From the NCBI GenBank assembly GCA_943736015.1, contig OX031071.1, forward strand, positions 27,295,619 through 27,359,618: DNA of 64,000 bases. Reading direction: 5' to 3'. The translations under genes were made by a program, and so were the position numbers. Source of the stretch: Tridacna crocea (taxonomy: Eukaryota > Mollusca > Bivalvia > Cardiida > Cardiidae). Below the pieces are notes generated by a model that did no database searches, was not told the origin of the DNA, and was given only the letters and a program-made list of their open reading frames with translations. Shown one piece after another: positions 21,775-33,700 of this stretch; position 1 is the first letter of the stretch, and the number at the start of each line of letters is the position of its first letter.

Positions 21775-24700
21775 GTAAGTAACCATTCTATGTGCAACTG
21801 CTTCCAAAACAATAATCCTGATACTAGGTCCATCATAGATTCTAAGTTTTTATCTATAGTACAAAAATAATCTCTTTCTTTGTGTGTCTATCTCTTTCAT
21901 TGAGTCTTCTGTGTGTTTGTCTCTCCCTTGGCATGTTTGAAAAAAAGAATATTAATGATGATTTATTCAAATTTTGTGCAGATCAGTATTTTTTATTGAT
22001 ATTGTTTTCTTCAAAGTTCATTTAAAGGGTGGGAAAAAAAGAATAAGAAGTCTATTCATGAATGAAAATTTGAAAAAGTTGCTTGTACAAATTTTAAATG
22101 AAATGTAGAAGCTGTGGAAAATATGTGCTTACATCATTCCGTTTGTTGCAGCCAATCTTGAAAGAACAAAAAACAAACACATGGCAGACAATTCCCAATT
22201 GATACGGAACATTTCCAAGGAAGTTTTTAATAGTCTTTGAATTGGAATTGTGACAAATTATCCAATAAAATGACAGCAACTTAAAAATAATGGCTTCTTC
22301 GACCTTTATTAATTTTCAAACATTAGGAGTAAATTATTACAGTTGAGTTCATTCTGTAAAATTTTTAATATTAATGAATGTTGTATGTATGAAATAGGGG
22401 CCTTATCGTATGGTGCTGGTTTCACTACTGATGGTCTTTGTAGCAGTGGCAGGAAATGACAAGACTGTAAGTAGTAGGTAGCAGACCTAGCGTAATTTGC
22501 TAATGTGTTATTATTATGTTACTTAATCTTTTACTGACTCTGTACCAAACGACAATTTTTTTTTTAAGCTTTATTTACCAAGTCAATTGGTATGCAATGG
22601 TCGTGGTCATCCCCCAGCATACCTTACATAATCTGTTAGTATACAGTGATGAAGAAAGAAAAAACATTTTCTTATATTTTATTTATTTATTTGTAGGTTT
22701 ATAAGGTCCCTCCGTGCTCTAGGCATATTTGGTATGGACCCCAGGATGCAACCCATCATCCCGTTAAAATGTTTTTTAGACAATCGAAAAGGGTTGATTT
22801 TTTTTTTCATGGGAGTTACATTTTATTCTCCCGAGCATCAGGATCAAAACTTTAAAATTTGGTTTCAAAGATTATGTGCACCAATAGCAATTTCGTGAAA
22901 AAAAAAAAGGTGCTCATAATGAATATTGATTAGTGTGTTTTGATAGTTGAAGACAGACCCAACTATCAATTGACGATTGACTTAATTGTCTATACACGTA
23001 TAGGAGGCTATCACAGTGACGCGCATAAAGTACTTCTTTGAAGTAGCTGGCATACTTTTGCTGTTTAAGGATTCCAACCTTTTTCAAGCGATGTTATTAT
23101 GTACATGAGCAAACCTTCTGCAAATCTTCACAAGAGTGACAATGTAAACATATACATTTATATACACCTACTTCTCCGATCCCACCACCCTTTTTGTTGT
23201 TGTTGTTTTTCCCTTTATCTACATTTATGTACACCTAGTCCTATCATCCCACCTCCTTTTTTTTTTTTCTTTATTATTATTATTATTATTTTTTTTATAT
23301 TTCATTTATTCATTTATCTATTTATTTTTTGTTTGTTTGTTTGTTGTTATTTTTTAGCAGTCCAAACTACACTGTTTGCCGCAATCAGAATTAACTGTTG
23401 CTTTACTGCTGGGTTGAATTTTACATTAATTACTTTCCATCTTTCCATTCATTAGATAATATTTTTTTTTTTTTAGTTTTGTTAATTATTATAAATTTTA
23501 CTAGATTCTCTTTTATCAATCATTTTCCCCTAGTTTAGCAGCACATGTGTTGCCTCTTTACAGTTTATTGACTAGTTTTGTGTTTACCAGATAATTAAAC
23601 ATGGCCTTTCTGGTTTCATCTGCTACCTTGCTGTCCGGAAATAGTAGAGTTCTTCTGTCTATTATTGGTATATCTAATTTTAAAAGATCGTTTTGAAGAA
23701 TTGTTCTATGATCTTTATGAATTGGACAGTCAAAAAAGACGTGCTCAAACGTCTCTAAAAGCCCACAATGTTCACAGTTTGATTTTGGGAAAGTTTCTCC
23801 TCCCAACCTACTAACCTGTAACCTTAACTTTGTGTACACAGTATCTAGTTGTTTAATGTTACTATATACAGTTACAGATGTAGGGTTAGAAAAGTACTGG
23901 AATTTTAATTGTAATGTCTTTAGAATGCTCTCTTTAAATGTCTGCTTGACTTTCTGTTCTACTATATATATGGTACATTTCTTTTATACTTAATTTGATA
24001 TTAAGGATTTCGCCTGATTTTGACCCTGCTTTAGCGGTTTGATCTGCGATTTCATTACCAATTATGCCTACATGGCTTGGTATCCATCCAAATGATACAT
24101 GTAGATTTTTATTTTGAAGTGATTTGATGGACTTTAAAATATTGTGTAGGATTTCTGGTCGTGTGCGAGATTTCCCAGATTTCAGCGATTGTAAGGCACT
24201 AAGAGAATCTGTGAAAATTGTAATATTTGAATTTTTGTAGAGTGATTTATCCCTTCTATTAAGCCATGTGAGGACATGGTCAATAGCAATTATTTCGCAA
24301 GTGTATATTGATACTCTGTGATCTAACTTGATTCCTTTATTCAACAGAATAGAGTCATTTAGATCAAATACGACTATTCCAGCTCCAGCACACTCTTTCT
24401 CAGGGTCCTTACTCCCATCTGTATATATTTTCACAGAATCCCTATACTTATTTAGGAACACCTCGGCTTTCCGTAAGTTATCAACTGGGTCATCTTTTTT
24501 TGATATCAGATTAGAGAGTTCTAAGTCAATTTTTGGTTCTTGAAAGTGAAACGTCTCCTCATGACAGGGTGGTACTATGTTTGAATTGCTTAGCTTATAT
24601 TTTGACGTTAAGATTTGGATTTGTTGAGAATATGGATCTTTCACCGATTTCACTTTTTTGGGGTTTAGAGTGAAAACAGGATCCTCTTCAATTTTTTCGT

Positions 24701-27700
24701 TGATTGGTAGATCCGTACCATGGCCAATTGATCTTGTCCAGTATTTTAACATATTTAATTCTCTTTGTAAGTACAATGGCAATTCGCCAGATTCCGCTAT
24801 CAAAGGAATAACTGGCGTATATTTTGGACAACTCATTATTACCCGAAGAGCTTTGTTCTGAAGCTTCTGTAGTTTTTCAAGAACACTGTCACTAGCCGAA
24901 TTATATACCATTGACCCGTAGTTTAGTTTTGATTTTATTAAACTTTGATAGATGTTATACAGCGACTTTTTATCTGTTCCCCATTTTTGTCCCTTTACTG
25001 AAGTATTAGATTTATGTCTTTTTCTGTTCTTTTAATTAAATTATCAATATGAATATGCCATTTAAGGTATTTATCAAATGTTAACCCTAGGAAAGTCGCA
25101 TACTCTTTATACTGAAGAATGTCAGTACCTAATTTTAATTTAGGAAAGTCCGGGTTTTGTTCTGGTGCGGATAATTTAGACTGTAAATGAAACATTACAA
25201 CTTGTGTTTTTGCAGGGTTTACCAGAAAACCATTATCTTCACTCCATTTCTCAACAGTATTTAGAGCTTTTTGGGCTTTTTTAACAGCCAAGCGTGGGCA
25301 TTTAGATTCAGTCCAAATTGCACCATCGTCTACAAATTGTGATAACTGTATATTATCTAGGATATTTTCTTCTTTTTGATTATGGTCTTCAATTGTTTCC
25401 TGAAGAGAGTTCATCAAAAGCGAAAATATTATAGGCGATAGTACACTGCCTTGTGGACATCCATTCAAAGTTTCCACTGTTTCGGTGACATGTCCCTCAT
25501 ATCTCACTCTTATCTTTCTCTTTTCTAGGAAATCTTTCAACCAGTTTAATATCCTACCTTTAATCCCAATTTTTCTCAAGTAAATTATTGCCCCAGAGAT
25601 CCACATCTTATCAAAAGCTGCAGTTAAATCAAGAAATATTGCTAGAAGAAAATGTTTATTTTTCTGTGCTCTTCGTATATCAGATTCTAGCCTGGTTAAA
25701 TTGTCTTCACATGAGTGTCGTGATCGACAGCCTGACTGATATTTACTCAGTAAATTATTTTTTTCCAGATAATTGCACAGCCTTGGTTTTATCATTTTTT
25801 GCATAAGTTTAGTGAAAGTTGATGTTAAAGAGATTGGTCTGTATGAGGCAGGATCATTTTTCGGTTTATTTGGTTTAAGTAGCGGAATTATTGTTGCTTC
25901 ATGCCAAGAATCAGGGGTTTTGCCCGTTTTCCACGAATCGTTGAACAGACGCAAAAGCTGAATTTTAGCGTTATTTGAGAGATTTCTGAGCACTGAGTAA
26001 TGTATATCATCATCACCCGGGGCTCCATTTTTACAGTTATTTAAGGCTTGGTTTAATTCAAACATACTGAAGTCACTATTAAAAGGCAAATCAATGCCAT
26101 CTTCTGCTTCTTGTCTTGGGTTATGATGTTTCAATATTTCATTTGCCAGTGATTTTTGTTCAATGAAACTGCGGCTATAATCGTCATCACTGCTGATTTT
26201 TTCGTATTGTTTTACTAGAAGTGATGCTTTTTCTTTTGGGTTAGTGATAATTGCATCATTTATTTTAAATGGAGGGTTAGTTTGGATTGGAATTCCTTTA
26301 ATCTTTCTAATAAAATTCCAAAGATCTCTCGAATTTGTTTTATCGTTTATCCCTGAGCAAAATGTTTGCCAACCTTTTCTTTTGGCTTGCCTTAAAGTGT
26401 ATTCGGTATCTCTTCTTGCTTGGATAAATACGTCCCTATCCATTTGATTTTTGCTTTGTCTCATTCTTTTTCTTAAATTTTCTCTCTTTTTTATTGCAAG
26501 TGTACATTCTTCTGTCCACCATGGTACTATTGGCTTTCTTTTATCAGTTTTTTTGGGTTTTGGAATTGTTTTGTTTAGAATTTTCTCAAGTTTGGAATAA
26601 TACTTACAGAAATAATTCTCAATATTTTCCTCATAGATATCTTCTTCAAATTCTATGTTGCATATTTTCTTAAAGTTTATCCAGTTTTCCTTAGTTGTTT
26701 TCTTGAAATTCCATTTTCGCTTGGTTATAACTGTATTTGATTGTTTTGGGAAGTTTACGGTTATAATTATAGGTAAATGGTCACTCCCAAATGAGTTGTC
26801 TATTACATTAAAGTCACTATTTGATTGTAGTTTTGATGACACTAAGCCCAAATCTATAGCACTTTCTCTGTTATCATTAGAAGTTATTCTCGTGATTTGA
26901 CCATCATTTATTATATTTATTTGTTTTTCTGATAAAAATTCAATTAAGGCCTCAGCCTCACCGTCACATCTGTAATCTCCGGGTGGGTTCCAATTTAAAT
27001 GTTTAAGATTAAAATCACCCACTATAATAGTAGTATTGTTTAGGTTTTTTCTTATAAAAACATACAAAATATATATATATACATGTGTGTGTGTGTTTTA
27101 TTACAATTCTTGTTTTTGTTACAAAATGGATTGTAAATGTCTACCCGAATTGTAATAATGTTCTCCCAACCCACTTTGTAATAATTGTATCACCATTATG
27201 TTAGTAATTTTGTAACATTATATTAATTTGATTCTGATAAAGACAAAAATACTCTCCATCAATAATGTCTTGAAAACTGCTGTGTTTAGATCAATTTTAT
27301 AATGGTAAAATACAATGTATAAGTTTACAACTTGCCCAATTCTATTGAGAACGATAGATTTTCTCTTTTCATGTTTATTACAATTCGGGGTTTTATTACA
27401 AAATGGGTTGTAACTGTCTACCCGAATTGTAATAATGTTCTCCCAACCCGTTTTGTAATAAATTATTACAAAACGGGTTTTTATTACAAAACGGGTTGTA
27501 ACAAAGCTATCATATACTTTTGAATCTACAACAGCCTTTTTTTTTCAAAATCGACTTAATTACAGGGTAGAACAGTCCTTGGACATACGGAAAACTAAGC
27601 TTTAGCGAAATGTTTCAGTCCAGGTTAGCCTGAGCAGAGTGCGCAGGCCAACCAGGGTCGATACCTTCGCGCAGATGCATGAAGCACCCCTCTCACGAAG

Positions 27701-30700
27701 CATGTCTCATATATATTCATCAATTCAAAAATTTAGAAATAAATAAATAAATGAATAGTGTTTTAAGGCCCGTCGACAACTTGGGTCATATTGGGCGCAC
27801 TTACTTAGTAAACAATAATGTGAGGTGAAAATAACATACATGTCAAACAACACAAGACAAACATGATAAATGAGGAATGGATGAAACACAAAATGATGCC
27901 CCTTTTGTCGCCTTTTACGACATGCATGCTGTCACTTTTGTTCCGCCAGATGAAATGGCAGATGTGACGATCGCGGGACTGCAGTGGTTTATTCTTATAC
28001 CCCCGATTAAACCACACGGGGTCCCACAGGCCAATTGATTCCCATTCCAAACCCTATTTACATCGAGAAAAAATATAGGATTTGGAATAAGAACTACCCA
28101 GCCTGCTGCAATCCTACGAATTACGAGGAAAGCAGCCGTTTGTCTCTAATTTTAGTCGCCTTCTACGACATGCCATAGAGAAAGGCCGAGGTCCTATTCT
28201 ATACAGTAAAAACCCCCGGGACCCCACGGGGATCAAAAATTTAGATTTGTCCAAATTGAAGGCATTTGCAGACAACAAAATAAATGTAATTCAAAATTCA
28301 AATTTGATTCCAGCAGGATAGAAAACATTGTGTGAAAACGAGAAAGAGCTATTACCAGCATTTTCTCGTTTTCCCACAATGTTTTTAAAATGCTTCTATC
28401 TTAGGCTTGTAAAAACCAGGGACTGTTTGGTAAAGGGTTAAATATCGATACCTCTGATACTTTATGGAATTCATTAGCGGATATTTGTGTCAAAACCAAA
28501 GTACAAACCTGCGGTAATTTTAAATTGTGCAGATTTAGCAATGCCTTGGCGGTTTATAGACTAAAGACCCAAGGATGTTTTCACATAGACTAATTATTGA
28601 ACAGAACAGAACAAAAGTTTATTACAGGACAAGTACACAGTTGTACATAGTCACAAAAAAGAATCATTTGTAAACATGAAATAACACGAGTTACCTTAAC
28701 CCTTAGACTTTCTCATCGTACAACACTATAAGTCAACATAAATATAGTTTATATTTATTTTGAATGGTAATTTGGTACGTTAGCACTAGTGAGAGCAAGC
28801 GTACATACATGATTTATTTGCATGACGCTTCCGTGTTAGGAAATAGAAAAAGAAAACGTAGAAATCAGTGCTATAGGTTCACTAACCATCACTATTAAGT
28901 GCCAGAATGCACTTGGGACATTGTTGCTACAGAGCCTACGAGGACATAACTGCGCATTGCAAGCGCACATAAGCTCAGTGCCAGTGCACATCGGCGTACA
29001 TAAGCTCAGTGCCAGAGCACGTCCATCTTTCCAGCTTCTCAATCACGTTACAACCATTCCGTCCAGTGCACATAAAGCATTGAACTCAACGCTGAAGTGC
29101 ACTGATCATGACATCACATTGTTATTATGCACAAATGAACTTCTCGATGCAACAGTATACATAAAGCATAAACACTCAGTGCCAGTGCACGTCGAACTCA
29201 TCAAGATCTAAGCATCAAGTCATTCGCATTACAACCTTTCTATTTACAGTGCGCAAAAAAACACGAAAATGTGTGCCGGAATTAGCTAACCATTTACAAC
29301 TTTTCAAATGCTTAAAATAATTTTTTTGTGCTATAGTGCACACTTGTTATACCTAAAGCTCACTGCAAGTGCACATCGAGCTCAGTGCCACTACAGATAG
29401 ATCTCTCTACTATTACGAATTCGCATTACAGCGTTTTCGTCTTCAATGTACTTACACAACAGATATGTTACTCGGTATTTTAGAATACCTATCATGACTA
29501 CCTATTTTTACCATATACTTCGCTTTTTTTTAACAAACAACTATTCTGTGACCTTCACTCCATTTCTACCAAGCCAGAGAATTTCTATGGAATTTTGTCA
29601 TATGTATTCAGAGCCACTCAAAGACTGAATTTGTGTGTGTATGTCTGTTTTGGGATATTTCCTGTTCACATGTCATGCATTTCTGCAACCAGCAGTTTAT
29701 GTGTAGTAAATGGCGTGCACCTCAGAAACCAATAAATAATTGAACTTGAATATGTTTTCAAATATTCTAATAAACAAACACGATATAACTTGAGTTCCGT
29801 CTTCAAAACATTGCTGTCGTCCCATCATAGGAAGCCGTACTATTTGAACACTAAATCAATAACAGTGCGATGTCAGCACTACAATCCTGATACATAACGT
29901 ACCAACGGCATTGCATTTTGCCATGCAGTATAAATATTGTACACAAACTTTACATAGTGCCTTTTTCTTTACTACTTGGTAATTACATTACTGAAATGAC
30001 GGCCATTGTTTCAATGAATTAATTTTACTTATCTTCCCCAATCTCCAATTCGGATTTTTCCTTCTGTGGTACTTCTTTATTACTGCCTATTACCATGCAC
30101 CTGACTGTTCTGACCTGTATAAAGGCAATCACGTCGGAAATGTTACCCGCACCGCAAGCCAAACATGACACAGGTCCATACCGTCATGAAATGTTGATAC
30201 CCTTTTGTTGTTTTTCCATCTTAATTCTGAAAAGTCAGGTAGTGAATCATTAATGACAATGAAATATGTTGAATACTAATATCTAATTTTGTCGTGTTGG
30301 CGGTTTTTTTTTTAAACAGATCATACTACCCCCTGATCGTACTTTGTCGCATTCACAACCGAATTTGCATAAACATAATAAACTTTTGAAAAACTGAAAT
30401 GACATTATTAAAGACTACTTAATTACAATTTTCATATTACATGTATTATAATTTCCTATTGGCATCACAAAGAGAGGTATGGACTGTGAATATAAATATT
30501 CATGTCTCATTGCGATAACTTTAACACCGAGAACTAATGCATGAATGAATAGTGTTTTTAAGGCCCGTCGACAACTTAGGCCATATTGGGCGCACTTACT
30601 TAGTAAACAATAATGTGAGATGAAAATAACATACATGTCAAACAACACAAGACAAACATGATAAATGAGGAATGGATGAAACACAAAATGATGCCCCTTT

Positions 30701-33700
30701 TGTCGCCTTTTACGACATGCATGCTGTCACTTTTGTTCCGCCAGATGAAATGGCAGATGTGACGATCGCGGGACTGCAGTGACACCGAGAACTACATATC
30801 TTTCCCATGCACTACATTGAATTATCATGATTGAATTATCATGACCCGCAGTCGTCATTATGGATTGGTTAAAAACTACTTATCTTATGAATATAAGTTA
30901 TCTCTTGCAGAACATCTTGTCTTCAGTTCGACATTTGGTACTGCAAGTCTTAGAACAAGACACTCCTATTCGAAAAAGAATCTTCGTTTGAATTCGAGAA
31001 GTTTGTATTAACTCTGTTAGTTGTCATTTTCCCGAAATCCGACAAACAGGTACAAAGAAAAAACGTCTGTACGCGTTGCCCTCACAAAGCCGATTGAACC
31101 TTATACCAACTACATGTACAACATGCTTCTCATAAATCCCGTGCTTCATACCTTACAGGTACTCATCGAAGCGTCATCGAAAAAGGGAAAATAATTTCCT
31201 TCTAATTCGTTCCTCAAACGCAGGAAATTATATATCTAGAGAGTATGACCGGCTGTAAAAGGACCTGCATTATACAATATATGTGTGCAGCATTTTCAGC
31301 AAATTCAGAATATATGTTTAATATAATTTAAGTTTTACTTGACAGTGTTACACATATATTTGTCTACTGAACAGTGGGTATACAGAAAAAAAGATGAAAC
31401 AAAGTAAACAGATACAAAAGAAAGTACTTTAAACATGTAGGCTTAGAGTGTTTTTTGGAATTTAAATGGCATCTTTGATTAATCTCTGCAACAATAGTAA
31501 TGACATGTTACAATTTTAGAGCACATATGTTGGGAAGAATGACTTATGAGATACAAAAGAAAGTATTTTAAACATGTAGGCTTAGAGTGTTTTTTGGAAT
31601 ATAAATGGCATCTTTGATTAATCTCAGCAACAATAATAATGACATGTTACAATTTTAGAGCACATATGTCGGGGAGAATGACTTGTGCGTCTAATGCTTT
31701 CTGCAAAGCTATACAATATATGTCATATAATTCAACTTTTAGTTGAGAGCACTGCACTAATGAGTTTCCAACAGAACAAAGCGCAAAAAACGAATACGGA
31801 AAAAAAAAAACAACAACATAATGAATTACACATGTAGGTTTAGGATGTTTTTACGAATATCTAGGGCTTTTTTTATGAATCTCGATAAGGTCAAAAGTTG
31901 TTTACCATCATCGCTATTCATCAATTGATTAAATTTAAAAACTGAAGGCTTTGCATAGTATTTTTTATCTAAATATTATTAATGATGTTGGGTTTTGCTA
32001 AAATAATTAATTGATGTACCCAAAGTTCACATTTCTACATGAAGGGAGAAGTGCTTAGTACGGAGCCCGGTAGGTGTCATGCTCTAAACATTTTTTATTT
32101 CGAAATAACGAAATCCTAAATCGTTAAAACGAAATACTATTTCGAGAAAACGAAATGCTAAATCGTTAAAACGAAATGCTATTTCGAGAAAACGAAATAG
32201 GTTTGTTCGGAACACTTGGTTGTCATCGTATACAGATTGTGAAGTCACGGGCTTTTTCGTCCCTGGGCTTGTTCATCCCAAGTTATGTACGTGCCAAGCA
32301 AAGGTTTAATACTGCATACTTCACTGATTTTGACGGATTTATATAAAAAGATATTAATAGCCGATCATTTTACTCGACATAAGATGTAAATCTCTGCAAA
32401 AATAGTTTTCCCCATAATTACGCTTAGAGATGAAATCAAAGTACAGAAAAATGTCTATGGATATGGACATGAATTTTCAATCTATAGGGTATTGTAGGAC
32501 GATTAGCCGTAGAAAGAGGCTGTTTAGTGCAGACTACCGCGATATAACTGCAATATTGTTGAAAACGGCTTTGAGCAACACGATCTGACGAACAAACTCT
32601 GTATTCCTTATCATGGTACTTCTTACGAAAAACATGTTACAACGAACCAATGGTAAACGCTATTTTGCCAACAAAAGGTAATAAACGTGTCAGTGTGTTT
32701 TGAAGAAGAGAGGGTAGTTCCAGTTCCGTAGGACGTCCAAAATCAGTTAAGTTGCGCCATTTACACTGTAATTTCGGCCATAATATTTGGAACACAAAAT
32801 TTAATTCAACCTCGTTTTTTGTAGGCTTTCAACCTTTTGACACACAGATTCGATACTTAAAGTATTTTATCAAGTCGCGGTTTTGTAACGTAATTCATGG
32901 CTGTTTTTGACCCACTTCTAAAGGGTCTGATTTTTGTGCTTAAAAAATCCTATGCAAATACTTTTAAGTATTTGCATAGGATTTTTTAAGCACAAAAATC
33001 AGACCCTTTAGAAGTGGGTCAAAAACAGCCATGAATTACGTTACAAAACCGCGACTTGATAAAATGAATATCTACTATGAACATGATACGATATATTGCT
33101 TTCATGTGTAAATCTGAACACTGCATATGTGTCTTTAAAATGAACAAACGTCAAATTTTGGTCATATATTGCATAATGAGAACGCAGTATCTCTTTGATT
33201 TGAACATGTGATGAAATTTTTGGTTGCAAATCTTAATCGCACTGAATTATAAGAAATAAGGTAATTGTCGTGGATCTGTGTGAAAGAAATTGACGATCAT
33301 TTATAGCTTATTAGGAACCTATGTTATCCTGCATTATATGAATGCTTACTTGGTATGGATGAAAGCAACTATTTAATTTTACTGTGGTCGGCTTGTACTA
33401 TGGAGCGGTAAATTGCAACGTAATTCACATTTAGAAGAAAATTAAAATGAACTAATATTTAAGAAATGTACATCCTTCTATTAAACTTAAAATCAAATCC
33501 TGTAAGAATACTGTAGGAAAATGAAAATAAATGGACCTTTGAACCTGTAAGAAATGAATTATAACACTTTTGAGATTCAACAGCAGCAATTTGTGTCAGT
33601 TTTAGATACAACTTTCCAAACACTACTAAATGTATCATGTGCAGGGCATAAAAAGCGAATAAAATGCAAAAGTCTACTATATCATGTGCAGGGCATAAAA

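Noticed and set aside
23558-24911. Stand-alone host RNase H gene
   Set aside because: The domain follows the reverse transcriptase of the same minus-strand LINE after a frame change, with the CCHC-like tail of such elements.
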